This document shows positions 13,601-26,112 of a stretch of 64,000 bases of DNA, piece after piece. The position numbers were made by a program, and so were the translations under genes. Position 1 is the stretch's first letter. Every line of letters starts with the position of its first letter. The notes under the pieces were generated by a model. That model ran no database searches and had not been told where the DNA came from. It saw only the letters and a program-made list of their open reading frames with translations. The DNA comes from Serilophus lunatus. Lineage: Eukaryota; Chordata; Aves; Passeriformes; Eurylaimidae. Location of the stretch: positions 141,955 to 205,954 of the forward strand of contig VXBA01000169.1 of assembly GCA_013399895.1 (NCBI GenBank), read 5' to 3'.

Positions 13601-13839
13601 CAGAGGAACAAGAGCAATGGAGGACCCCAAATAATCACCTGCCCAGCTACACCCAGGCTCATCCCAGGAGCCATAAACCCATCAAATGTCCATCTCTACA
13701 ACTCCCAGGAGAGCCTAAGCCCCATTCCCCAGGCATTGACCCACGATGGAGGAGCATCAATAGAAGCATCTTTTCAGAACATATTTCAGGCTCTGCCCTG
13801 GGGAATAGGGCACATTACGGGATGCAAGGAAAGAACATT
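7621..13839. other. Unique non-coding DNA, no gene seen
   Basis: AT-rich sequence with short A- or T-runs (for example 8008-8021) and an A/C-rich patch near 11870-11950. No recognisable transposon or convincing exon is visible. A somewhat GC-richer patch at 10100-10260 holds a CTCF-like motif, listed separately. Confidence 0.5.
10210..10223 (+). promoter_or_regulatory. CTCF-like site
   Basis: ACACTAGGGGGCAA matches the vertebrate CTCF core consensus CCASYAGRKGGCRS at 12 of 14 positions, including the full central TAGGGGGC. It sits in a local patch richer in G+C and CpG than its surroundings. CTCF occupancy cannot be known from sequence alone. Confidence 0.45.
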
Positions 13840-14960
13840 TTAGGATTGCAATGGACTTACTGTGGCATTTTGTAAGAGATGAAGGAACGCATGGAAAAAT
13901 GGATAACGGAATCAAAAGAGCTGGTCACACATCAGCAGGTGACTTGTCAAGACACTTGTCTGGACTTGTCCTGCATCTGTCCAGCAGAGTCTGTCCTGTC
14001 TCCTCAATAAAGTCTGTTTTTTTTGAGAGAAGGGAACCTGTCTATTCTCTGTGTATGTGCATGTATGTGTGTACATATGTACACGAGCAGGGCTCCAGCT
14101 ACCAGCAGCAGGAGAGCAGGTCTGCAAGTTAGGATGCAATCACCAGCAAATACCAAGGATGGCTTGCTTGTCAGAAGGTGAAGCACCCTGGGAGCCAGAC
14201 GGCCTGCCTCTGAGAGTGATACCACTGGAAGAGCTGGCTATGGAACAATCAGTGGGATCCTAGCCAGCTGCAAGGGCATGGAGGTCAATCAGAGCCCCCC
14301 ATCTTGTTCTGTGTCTCTCTAATGGCAAGACCACTGAGATTTGGCTATGAGAATGACCCAGTGGGTCCTGGCAAGCTATGTGTGTGTGTAGGTCTGGACA
14401 AGAAGTCAAATGGGTGCTGTGGGCCTATATGTCCAGTACCAGAAGCAGGGGAGAGTGAGGCCCAGGGGCAGCTTCCTGGTAGTCTGCATGCCTAAGACCT
14501 GCTGCTGGAGAGATCCACATGGTACATACATAATTATAATTAATAATAATGGTAATTATTGGCAGTAACTCTATCATTAGTAGTAGCTAATATACAGTAA
14601 CAACATATAATTAATACAGTGATAATTTATAATAAGTGGGGGTATGTATATAGAGAGATAGACACATATAATTATGTATTGTTTCACACTAAGAAACCTT
14701 CATCTTGTTCAGCCAAAGAGGAGAACAGGATGAGGCCACTGGCATAATTTGTATGTTTGCCTGTTTCGATCTGCATGGTCAGCCAGGTACCTGTGTGTTG
14801 TATAAGTGCAGGTTGAGGAGTGCAAGTGTGTATGTGCATGCACATTCACTTACTGGGAACACACACTCAACCCCACCACTGCTCAGAACCAGGGGTACAG
14901 GGCTGCAGCTGCCTCTCCTCCATTGGGCTACTCTACTCAGCCCCTGCCCTCACCTGACAC
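13840..14960 (+). repeat. Diverged repeat block, possibly LTR-derived, with poly(A) signal and ~110-bp units
   Basis: Three copies of ACTTGTC (13942, 13954, 13964) precede AATAAA (14006-14011), a T-run and a GT-rich stretch. That order matches a polyadenylation signal with downstream elements, as in an LTR R region or a gene 3' end. Downstream are about four diverged units starting near 14100, 14221, 14330 and 14438. Paired phrases such as 'accactggaagagctggct'/'accactgagatttggct' and 'accagcagcaggagag'/'accagaagcaggggag' support the units. No retroviral protein is recognisable. A unique 3' UTR or a stand-alone minisatellite remains possible. Confidence 0.4.
14521..14680. repeat. AT-rich low-complexity stretch
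   Basis: Degenerate mixtures of 'taat', 'ataat' and 'tagta' steps, continuing into 'tatatagagagatagacacatat'. It looks like a decayed microsatellite lying inside the repeat block around it. Confidence 0.6.
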
Positions 14961-15937
14961 ACCAGATATATCTAGAATTCTCTATGTATTCTAAACACTC
15001 TCATTACAATTCACTCTGTAAAAACAACTAGCCATGACACCACATTCAAGAACTGCTCCTATATCCAAAGTCACCGACCATTTTGATAAATTTTAGCTTT
15101 TTCAGTGGCTATGCAGGACTACACACTTCCCTGTACCAACACCCACTGTAGCTCATATGCCCCATGAGGCTTGCTGGAAGACAATCACAACATAAGTTAC
15201 TTGTATCTGCTAAAAGAAAACCCCATTGATATATCAAACTTTTTAAATTACAGATATCAAATTGGCAACTATTTATACAGATTATTGTGAAGGCTTTTGT
15301 CTCAACCACAAAATATCGAAAATTGAAGAAAAAGCCATGCAATTGTTACATAGGACAGAAAGAAACAGAAGCAATACTCTGCCTAAAAAATTCTGGATTT
15401 TGATTAACTGTATTTCAGGCAAGCCAATCAGATAAGGTAAACTATCAGAGAAACAGACTCTCTGGGAAGTGTTGGTATAACCTTCATGGATGGCCACTAT
15501 CAACAGCCTTATCAAGTAGGCTGACTGAAAACATTGACTTTACTTTTGCCCAAGTGACAAACTACTGCTTCTTCAACTAACTACAGTTCTGCCATTTGCA
15601 GGAGCACTGTGCCTGGGCTTCTCAGGAAGGGTTAAGCTTCTGTACATGACCACATTTCTTCCTCACACTTGCCAAGAGAGTGAAGACAGACCTCAGAACC
15701 AATCAACCGAAAGCAGAACCAAGTCCCATAAAAAGTTTTCCAACAAGTTTTCACATACTACATTAATTTTTCTTCACCATCAGTGCAGAAAAAAGAATTT
15801 CCAAGCAGAAAATTAAACAGTTCCTCAGTTCTTTATTAATAATCGAAGCTAGCGTCTTGTTTTGTACTGCTAAGCTAAAGATAGAATTAAATACTAAAAT
15901 GCTTCTCAGTCAGAATTCAAGAGAAGAAAATGTTCCC

Positions 15938-15978
15938 TGCTGATAAATTCTTACCTAGGAAGTAAGAATTTATCAGCA
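15938..15978. repeat. Perfect inverted repeat (17-bp arms, 7-nt loop)
   Basis: TGCTGATAAATTCTTAC (15938-15954) is followed by a 7-base spacer and then its exact reverse complement (15962-15978). The pairing does not extend usefully beyond the arms, so the hairpin is about 41 nt, shorter than a typical pre-miRNA. Confidence 0.9.
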
Positions 15979-18591
15979 CATAGTGATCATGGCAAGTAAG
16001 AAAATCCACCAGTAAGACATTAAGGAACTTCAAACCCACTTCTCTTTCTTCACACAATGTGGAAGAAGCTATACAGTGGCGGCTCTGCTCATACTTTGCT
16101 GTTGCCACCTCGTCTCCAAGTGATATAGCTGGTACATTCTTTCCAAGTCACATACTATAATATTTGTCATGGACGTGACAGATTAAAATAGTTCCTAGCT
16201 TCTCAGAAATCCAATAGCAAAATTAAGGTGTTTGATTTCTGTTTTTCCACTCAGAGACATACGCTGAGAACGTGTGCAGTTTACCCACCTGATGCATGCC
16301 AGACAGTCATTTGTTTTTAATGCTTTCTCTCTCAAGAAAACTTTTGAACTGAACATAGAGTTTCTTACTGCCTGAGACAAACTTCTCCCTTACAAACTAC
16401 AGACAGTAGGCACTTGTTAACCCTCACAATTTGCCTTCTCTGGTAAGAAATATTCTTTTCCCTGACTCTTTCATCCACTGGTCAGATTTCCTCCTATCTT
16501 TCATCAGGATTAAGAAACAGAGATTAGGGAAAAACTTTCCATGACTACTGAAGGGTTTCAAGAAAAGCAACAGAATGGAAAATTCTGTCACAGAAAAAAA
16601 AAACCAACAACACCATCCAAAAAAATAACACCAAAAAAACCCACTCGTCTTAGAGGTGACTTATTGGTTTTGCAGCAAAGAGATTGGGTTCCATTACAGG
16701 TGTTGGCAACATTAGAGTTAGATCTCCTAGATATACCCCTAAAACTAAAAAAGAAAAAGGCCAAAAATCATGCTGTGACTCTGCCCCAGCCCAAAAAATT
16801 CTACACGGTTGCAAACCAGCGCCAATGTGCTGGTCTTGGTCTTTGTATTTCACTTGTTAATTATTAGAGTTTACTCTATTCCTTTGCCTCTTTATTCTCC
16901 AGTTGCCAGTTCTCCAAACAAACTTAAAGCCTGTGTGGACTAGATCTGGGAAAATTGAGCTACATTCACACATATATAGGGCATTCTCTTACCAGGAGAG
17001 AGAGAAAGCAATTGCAAGTCTGTGTTCTCAGGAAGAAATGCTATACAGGATGACAAAGTCAAACTCCACAGTCTAAACCTGTGGGAAGCATTCAGCTGAA
17101 GTTCAATCAGGTTGAAGGAATCCACTTCTCTTTAAGGAACTACCTACAACTGTGGTATTGATTTGGCATATGACTCTTACTCAGACACGGCAGGACTGTG
17201 TTTTGACCTGGAGGAAAAAGCAAGAAAAAAAGCAGAAGGCCAACATGTCATGGAAGACACCAGTCAGAGAGATCACTGCATCTTAGGCCAACACAGCCAA
17301 GGGGGAGGAATGAAAGGGGAAGGCAAAAGGAAAAACCTCACTTGGCTGATGAAACTTCATCTCATCTCTGCTTCAAGTTTCTTAGAGCTAAGCTCACATA
17401 AAAAAGAGACAGGCTTCTCACTTTTCTGTCTCACACCAGCAGTACTACACAGAATAAAAACTCTTAGGACTCTAGTAAGAAGCTAAATTTGATACAGAAC
17501 TCATGCCCTCAAATGCACAAGGAAAGTTACACACCTATATGATATGAATGCGTGCAAGTATATACATGACTATATGTCTATAACTAAAGAGGACTCACTC
17601 ACTGGTTTGTTATCATTATCTTATAGTGCATTTAAGGAAAAGGTGGACAATAAACGTCCTTTCCTTAAAATGAAGATTGACTCAAATACATATTTCAAGC
17701 CCAACAGAGACTATTAACACTCTGCCTAGAGCACTGGCTACATTAAATAACTGAGCCGCTGGAAGAACAGGTTTTAGGTTCTGGGAACAAGCCCAGAACA
17801 GATACGGTATTGTACATTTCAAGAAGCTTCACATGTGCCCGAACAGCTGCATTTTCCAGAAGTCACAGGATTTATCCTTCTCAAAAACCACAGGATCTGA
17901 GAAGACGAGGTTTAGATCTCCCACATTTGAAAGTGGCAAATCCTAAAGAAGTTTAAGGTATCATAGGAAGTAGTTCAGCTCTGGTGTGCCTAGGGCTGTC
18001 TACATTGCTCAGGATCTGTCCTTTGAGTTTCTTTACTAGAATGATTGCTTCAGTGCAAAAGCCTGCCTGGCTCCTCCATCTTCTCACCTCCTTTCTATTG
18101 CTCAGCTGAAAAGGGACAATATCACAGAAAGCTTTTGGTTAGAAGAAACATGAATCAATGCTGATAAGGGGACTTCAAGGCTCAAAGGAACCAGACCAGT
18201 TGAATTCAGCCACCAGGCTGCTAGCAAAGTCACATTTTCACAGGAGTAGAGAAAAGTGCAAAGTACTTGTGAAGAGAAATGAGGAAGGACTAGCAGATAC
18301 TTCTTGCAGTCACCTTCCTTCAGTTTTGGCAGGGTCTAAGAACTACAGCTTCTGCTATAGAACTACCTTTTCAGGAAGCACAGGCTATTCATGTATTAAG
18401 CAGCATTGTCTAGTTGAAGGTGTCTCTGCCTACAACATGAGCATAGGAACTAGATCACCTTTAAGATCTCTTTCAATTTGTTCTATCACTCCATGATCCT
18501 TGTTCTGTTGACTGAAAGGGCAGAGATCCAACTTGAACGTATCCTAGAATAACAGTCTATTTTTTGAACAGCTTAAACTGAAGTTGTTTAG

Positions 18592-18614
18592 AAAACAAAC
18601 AAACAAACAAAAAA
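18592..18614. repeat. (AAAC)n microsatellite
   Basis: About four to five uninterrupted AAAC units running into an A-run. Similar short AAAC arrays occur at 40221-40245 and 47854-47875. Confidence 0.85.
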
Positions 18615-20385
18615 TCCCCTATCTCCCTTGCCTATCGCTTCCTGTGGGACATAAAACATCCGTTTGTAGGACTAGAACTGTAGAACTTTCCCAGTATGTC
18701 TTTAAATCTTGAAGTGCAAGACCTAAGCCCTTGAGTTCCAGAGTCCTAGAGAGGTATCCTTAGTCTATTTGGAGTTCCATCCCACTGCTAAACCCCCCCC
18801 AGGGCCTGTACCAAACCTAGCAAGCATGTATGGGGCAACAACAGACATACCTACACTAGTGACAGTTACCTCATTAGCACACCCTTCTAGTACCCATCAC
18901 CAATCCTTAAGGAAATTAATGTTTAATTTATATTAAAAATTATGACATTAGAGTCAAACTATTGGCTTGCCAAAACTTCTCCAAGAAGCTTGGAAACTCC
19001 TCTAGAGTCAGTCATTTCACCACTACAGTTTTGTATGGACTCCAGTTTTTCAAAGAATTCACAGCCCTCAGAGGAATATCTGAGTGTTTGCATTATAGCT
19101 TAAGTTAATTTCATAACTAAAAGGGAAGGATGCTTGTACCTTAGAATAAAAATGTTGATTTCTAAACTTTCATTACAGACAAGAAAAAATGAAGGACAAC
19201 ACATGCCTAGGTGGCCATATTGTGTATTTTCATGGCAGAAATAATTTTTAACTTGTATTACATGTTTTTGAAGTAACTGAAATGCAAACTGTCAACAGTG
19301 TGGTGCTTGTTTTGAAATTTTACATTTTTGAAAGGTTGGTTATGACAACAAAACTTTTTACCACTAACTCTGTCATTCATTATGTGCAGTCACCACAATC
19401 ATAATTGTATGGAGTTGTTTTTCAGGACTTGTGAGCAAGCATATTTATTGGTGTATCAGAAATAGCTTATTTTTCATAGTTATAATCAGAAGGACTCCAA
19501 ATGGAAGATGAGCATTACTATGTGGGAGGCTAGGGATACAGAATAGAAACACGAAAACCAGCATGAAATTTATTCTTTTCTTTAACTATCAATACAAACT
19601 GTTTACAAGAAAACCTCATCATCTTTCTATGTCTTTCAACACTGTCACTGAATGTTGACCTGAATGTGCCCTCTCTTTCTCCATCTGGCAGTGTCAACAA
19701 ATAAAATAGAGCAGTAGAGGTATTTTTTCACAAGAAGGACAGAGGTAACACCAAGCATGCCCTGGTATTTAAAACTCACATGGAGTAAGGCTGTAGCGAG
19801 CTGAGCTCTCCTGAGTACTGAGGATTTACACTAGTATACTCCAAAACGTAGTTAACACTACAATTATTACCAGGATTTGGTAAACAGACTGGGGCTGAAT
19901 TTCTGAGTCACCGTGGTGGCTCATACTATCACGTAAGTTCTTCCAATGCACTGAGTTCAGAACAGTCAAAAAATGATGATGCCTTCAGTGCATGGATCTC
20001 CCTTATGGCAGACAAACCGTACATTTGCTCCCACACATATATACAGACAGGAAACTAAATACGCAATTACCCAATCTGCAAGTGTGACACATGTGCACAC
20101 ATCTTTGTGGACACACCCTTTCTAGCTCCATCCTGTATTTCCCCAAATTTAAGTCAGTTTCTTTCCTCCCACAGACACCCATTCTGCTTGCCAAATAAAA
20201 TTCTGGAAAAAAACAAGAAATGAGTAGCACTGCTCATGCTGGCTGTTTATGATCCAAAATGTTTTTTACTCAATTAGTTATTTATGTATGTTCATAAAAA
20301 AGAAAAAAAAAAGGCACCAAAAAAGATGATAACAGGAAGAGAAAAGAAAGTCAACGTTTTTTCTGGAAGTCAGTTACTCAGAGAC

Positions 20386-20401
20386 AAAAAAAAAAAAAAA
20401 A
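20386..20401. repeat. Poly-A run (16 A)
   Basis: Sixteen A in a row. A second run of 15 A lies at 20846-20860. No retroposed gene or target-site duplication is evident beside either run. Confidence 0.85.
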
Positions 20402-23400
20402 GCTAAACTATTTAAGAGAAAAACAAATCCAGGGAAACAGCCCATTCAGCAACAGTGTGTTACAGTTACATGTTATTTTAGGACAAGTCAGTGCTGCTGG
20501 TAAGTAGCAGAGATGAGTAACTGATTTCTTAAGTCATATCAATGATAAATCATTTAAAATTTAAACCAAACTAAAACAATAAAACCAGCAACCTTCTCTT
20601 GATTATCTTCCAACGTATACAGCAAAAATTGAGGGATGAGAGAAACTACCTGGACCCTAAAAGTACAATAATATTAACTCCTATAACAGCCTATAAGGCA
20701 TTTTATCTTCAAGCAATGAAGCAACTGCCAGAAATATCAGTATCAGGCATACAGAGTGAAATAACAATTGGTAAAGTGTCACCAAATTGAAACAACTGCT
20801 TTTCAACAAACTGGCCAAAATGCAGAGGATTTAAAAAAGAGGTTGAAAAAAAAAAAAAAAGCTGGGACTAAACATAAACCAGTTAAGTTTCACAGGAAGA
20901 TTAGTAAAATATTAGAAAAAAATAATTGAAAAAAAAAATCACAAATGCAAGACCATGAGACCTTAAGCTCTTTCCATCCCCTCCAAACAGGATCATTACA
21001 AATGGTAACCTTTTCTCACCACGTCCTGGCTAATGCTGAGAGTTAAGAGATTTGTGTAGGACACCACTGGGTGACCATCCCCTGCCCTCCCCTCCAAAGG
21101 CAGCAGAACAGAGAAGCTATAAGCACCTTCAGGCCAAGGTCACACTGGCTTGGCTGGAGCCAGTCTACTCTCACCTCACTGGGCTATGACCTGTAGGTCA
21201 GGACTCCCAGGAACAGTTGCTCAAGTGCCCAGAACTTACAAACCTTGAGCTTTGGTGGCACTCATGTGCTCGTTCCAGTAAGTGTAAACCTATGAAGCCA
21301 AGTCTCTGCCCCTGTCCACAGACAGGCTCCCTGTCTGGCTCCCTGCCACATCCCACAAGCACCTCCAGCAAGCAAACAGGCACCAATTATCCCCTTAGAT
21401 GAAACTCAGTGGCACTGAAGTGTTTTATTCCATTTTTATTGGGAAGGGTGTGCTAGGCCACTTCAGCTGAACAAGATAGCTGAAATATTTAAAGTACATA
21501 GTAAGAGAATTAACCCTAACTTTGCCCACAGGAGACTCATGCCAAGGCAAAGCGCTACTAAGAGAAAAATCAACCAAAAAGCCCAGGCAAGCCTACATTA
21601 GCTTGCAAGGCATCACAGACCCTAACCTCTGCTGCTGTAAGGGAACCAGTCTCAATACAAGAGCTGTAAATTTACACACAGAGAGATTTGAAACATGAGT
21701 TAGTTTATGAACACAGAGCTTCTACCTCAGAGTATCAGTTTACATCTTGAGGTGATCCTGCTAACATCCAGCCCCAAACTCCACCTTCAGTCATGAACTG
21801 ACGTGACTTTTCATATTATTGTTGTTGTTGTTATTCTTAAGAATCCAGTTTATGATCCAGTATTGGGAGCAGAGGCTGTAAGGTTGAAGGCTGCCTTCTA
21901 GATGGAGACTGGACCACAGTACAGCAGTGGAGTCTCATTCAAAATGAATGAGGCACCAACATACCTCTAACAAAGCACTGGCAATGCAACACGGGATTCT
22001 GATCTGCAGGGACAAATTCTGGAATATATGAAAATTACATCTCGAACTTCTTAAATCCCTTTGGAAGGCAGGTCTTGGAAATCCAAGGTGACCCTAGACT
22101 CCAGGACAGGTCCTTTAACCTCTCATGCTGAAACTCCAGAGAAAGATAAGCATAACTCTCAGTTCAGCGTTTCCTGCAACCTGCACCCTGAAGGTTGTGT
22201 GATCTTTACAAATCAGCTATCAAAATGACAATCTAAAGAAGCCTAAGTCCCAAATAGCTATCATCATCACCTGTTAGATCTTGATAACCTTCTCTCCAGT
22301 TTTCTATCTTCATATACATATACGTAAGCAAACACAGTGAATCTCAACTACTTAATTAACTAGGATTCTGTGCAATTTTTTATTTTACTGCTCATTATTG
22401 ACCATGCACACATCAACACAAATGAAGCAGTAACTCAACCTGTACAAGAGGAAACGGGTAGTGATTTGCTACCCACAAACATTCGTGTATCAGAATGTTA
22501 ATTAGCCCAAACAAACATTTTTGTTCCTTACCCACAAAGTAGCATTTTGGAGTACGTTGAGTATTGGCTGCTGCCTCATGACTAGAGCACCAGGGCCACC
22601 TCGTAGCCCCACCCAGGGAGCAGAGCAGGCTGGTGCGCAGCCCTAGCTCTAGACTCCAGGCACCTTCCTGGGCATGGGCCAAGGCTAGGTTAAGACATTA
22701 ATCCACAGGTCAGGAGCAACACTGTCCATGACCAGGCAGGAGTGTAACATATTCTTGTAGAGCAGCTTAGGCAGGATTGAGGCCCTAGAATTTAAGTGAA
22801 AGCGCTCATGGACAATAAGTGCCCCCCGGGTCCCAGTAAGAACAGTTTCTAAAGTCAAAAAAAGTCTCATGAATAAAGGAAACATCATCATGCAGACTCT
22901 TTCAGAGGCTAGAGGCACATGAAAAGTTTTGGGGCTTTACCATGGAGGTTACAGAAGCCTCACCTCAATATTAGCAGTCTAAGCATTCATAAAAGTTCCC
23001 TTTCATCAAGTAACTAAACGAAATTACTGGCTCTCCTTGTTGTCAATCAAATATATATTTAGCACTTTTTCCAGCTATATGATGTTGACTAGCCTATACT
23101 TATCTTTCCTAAGAAAAATGTGCTCTAGGCAGCTCAAAATCTGGAAGTTTACTGTATGCCAGAGGAAGACAAAAATCATAGCTTCTAAGTATTATGCCAC
23201 ATTAGCTGTAAGGAAGAGAGAATCATTATGGCTATTTTATACCAACCAGCTTCAAAGGCAGCAGCCACAGCACTTGCTACCACATGGCTATTTCAGGACT
23301 TCAGACATTTGACCTTACCAGCCCCAGGAACCAGCTGCAAAAAAAGGATCCTCAGGAAAGCATTTACTTTCTCCTCCCAGTGAGAAACCCTGTAACACAG

Positions 23401-24279
23401 AGACTTAGAAGCAACCAGAAAGTTATCTGATGTTCTGCAGAAAGATACTATTTCCTCTAAACTTCAAGGAGTCTGGGTTTGTATGTCAGAAACTGGAGAG
23501 TATTCTTACGGAGTCTGGCATTTTAAAGAGAAAGCGGTGGGGCAGATTTTCTGTAAGAAAGGGTTAAAGAGCACTGTCTCAGCCTAAACAGTGTACTAAA
23601 AGGTCCAGGTGATGTGATGGTTCAGGCTATAAAAAGTTGCAGACACATGTAGAAGGGTAAAGGAAAAACATTTAAAAGTTTCTCTTTTCCTTCCTGCTAT
23701 GGAGGATAGTAAGAGCAGTAAAGAAATCTCCCCCAGATTATAAAAGACTATGGAGTTACCATGTTATGCAAAAAATAAAGGCATGGAGGGAACTGTGAAA
23801 GAACTCAAAACCAACTTTCTTATTAAAAGTTAGGTATTTCATGGGTTCAGGGATTTCCAATACTCTATTTGGAGAGGGAAAATGCGGAAATCAAAGAGGA
23901 AGAAAGGTGGGGATGCGAGGATGGATGAGAGAGGAACCTCTGGCAGGTTGACTAGATGGTAATTCCCACCATATACCCCTCTCCTTGAAGGATGGTGTCG
24001 CCACCCTAGCAGGATTAACCCAATGATTCTTTAACCTTCTCTTTTCTCTATTGTACCTTTTACTGAGATTAATGAATAACCTACCCTTCAAGGCTTCAGC
24101 ACTAATTCTGACAGCTCGTTAGTACAAAAGGCAACCTTACACCGATTGCTTCATTTATTGATCATGTGAGGGCACACAAGTATTATTTATGGAGTTTGAA
24201 AATGACAATCCAACAAGCATTATAAACTCAACATATAATGGCTCATTCCTTGGTTTTACCTGCGCAGGAATTTAGGTAC

Positions 24280-24299
24280 TTTTGCATAATAATGCAAAA
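24280..24299. promoter_or_regulatory. Inverted octamer-like (POU) pair
   Basis: TTTTGCAT (24280-24287), the spacer AATA, then ATGCAAAA (24292-24299) make an exact 8-bp inverted repeat. Each half differs from the POU octamer ATTTGCAT by one base. The arrangement could suit a POU dimer, but this is inference from the motif alone. Confidence 0.3.
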
Positions 24300-26098
24300 T
24301 TTGGACTTCACTAATTAAAAGTCCTTTTTCTATACAAGGACTCATCAAGAAGGGCATTTTTTTTTGTGACACAGTGTTTTTCCAGTTCCTCAAAATTATA
24401 ATGAAAAATGAGTTAAGGATTAAAGGGAAAAATAATACATAAATATGTTGTGACTCTGTGACAGGGCTGAAGTGTCTAGTATGTCATTCCCTCCTGACAA
24501 TGTGAACATCTTTACAGGGTTCACTCATAAAATATCCCCTTTATAAATATAATAGATTTCTCTGGAAACAAAACTAATCTGAAAAAAATCCTTGGCCATT
24601 TGATGAATTCCGAGGCACTTTTCTTGTGCATTGGTTTTATCTTAATGCCAGACCAAAAAGTTAGTTTGCCCCTGTGTTAAGACAGTGGACTGTAGACTAC
24701 ATCTACTGCTGCAGGCTCTAGAGAAGCGTGTTTACGGCAGTGAGCTGAGTTTTGAAGATAAATACCCATTACTCAGCCAACAGATAGTCTGACATTTAAA
24801 ATCACAGCTCTTACTGAATATAACTAAGGTGCTGGGGGAGAGGACAAAACTTCACATATAGATTCCCCTGTACAGCAGTTTGCATGAATTTAGTTTAGAA
24901 CAAAAGCTTTTATGTCTTGATGAGCCCGACACCTGCAAGGCAAACAAGCTGAATTAAAATTTTTGAAGGTATTTGCATGGTATTTTCTGTGACCTTCTGG
25001 TAAATGAGTGTTGTGTTTGCATCTGTACATATGTGTATATGTACATGATCTAGTTCTAATACCTCTACACAAAAAGGAGTATACAAAGAGCAGAAACAGC
25101 CTATCCTAGGGACACACTTGCATACCTTGCCTACTGCAAAGCAGTAGGTATTGCTTAGATTACTAAAAGAAAAAAATAATTATATTTACATCTGCTGTAA
25201 TGAGTTGCCTTTGAAAGCCACATTTTAGACAAAAAGAGAGCTGGGAGGGACAAAGAACAGTAGGTTACATCACTTGTTACTTCTCCAGCAGGAAGACAAC
25301 TCAAAATACCATGTACAGCTGCAAACTCAATAGCAACTGTACTAAATCATCAGTTAGGTTTATTGGTGGTTTCTCTTACCTGGGCTCTCTAATACATTCC
25401 ATCTGCTTTTGGAAAGATTACCTGGTAACACAAGGTTGAGGTTCAGAGGGCTCTCAGAAGACAGGGAAAACCATACTGGCTAAACCTGGACCTGTCCCAG
25501 TACTTGCCACTGACAGTGCTCAACAGACACACTTAGGGAAAAGTGCACAACCAGAGGAAGTGGGGAGCAATCCTGACTTACAAATTGCATGTAGTCTCCG
25601 ATGGTTCTCAGCTCAGACACAATATTTAATAACAGAAGATAGTATTCTTTTCTACAAAATTGTCCAATTTCCCCTTGAACATGTATAAAACATGGGATCA
25701 ATAACACCCTGTGGTGGAGTTTTCTACTGCTTAACAAGAAGTTTTGAACCTCAGCACTGCCGGTTTCATTGAATATCTTCTATTTCTGCATCAGAGATCA
25801 AACCTCACTCACATTGTCTGTGACATTTCAAATATTACATGCAAGATCTGCTTCTCTCCCAGCCTGAAGAGTTGAAATCTATTGAGATGATTTTGTATAC
25901 AGCAGCCATTGCATAACTTTGACCTTTTTTTCCTTTAGTAGGCTTGGGGAAAGATTAAGTGGAAAAGAAGACTATAGCTGGAGAAGCAACATCATAACAG
26001 TACACAATGTGTCAGATATAGGTGTACTATGAATTTATGTAATGGTTCAACATTGTCTGTTCTGGACTCTGACCATTCCATTGTACCAAGCTGACAGT

Positions 26099-26112
26099 AA
26101 GTCACGTGACTA
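26099..26112. promoter_or_regulatory. Palindromic CLEAR/USF-type E-box AGTCACGTGACT
   Basis: Positions 26100-26111 form a perfect 12-bp palindrome containing GTCACGTGAC, the published consensus for TFEB/MITF-type CLEAR elements and a strong USF/MAX site. It directly abuts the CR1 tail that begins at about 26113. Confidence 0.4.

Larger units (their letters stand above)
14961..26098. other. Unique non-coding DNA, no gene seen
   Basis: Mostly AT-rich unique sequence. It includes a perfect hairpin at 15938-15978, an AAAC array at 18592-18614, A-runs at 20386-20401 and 20846-20860, and a moderately GC-richer patch at 21000-21400. No convincing exon or recognisable transposon was seen. Confidence 0.5.

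Noticed and set aside
21190..21290. Plus-strand exon-like segment ending at GTAAGTG near 21280
   Set aside because: The acceptor is poor in pyrimidines and two frames are open, so there is no specific coding support.
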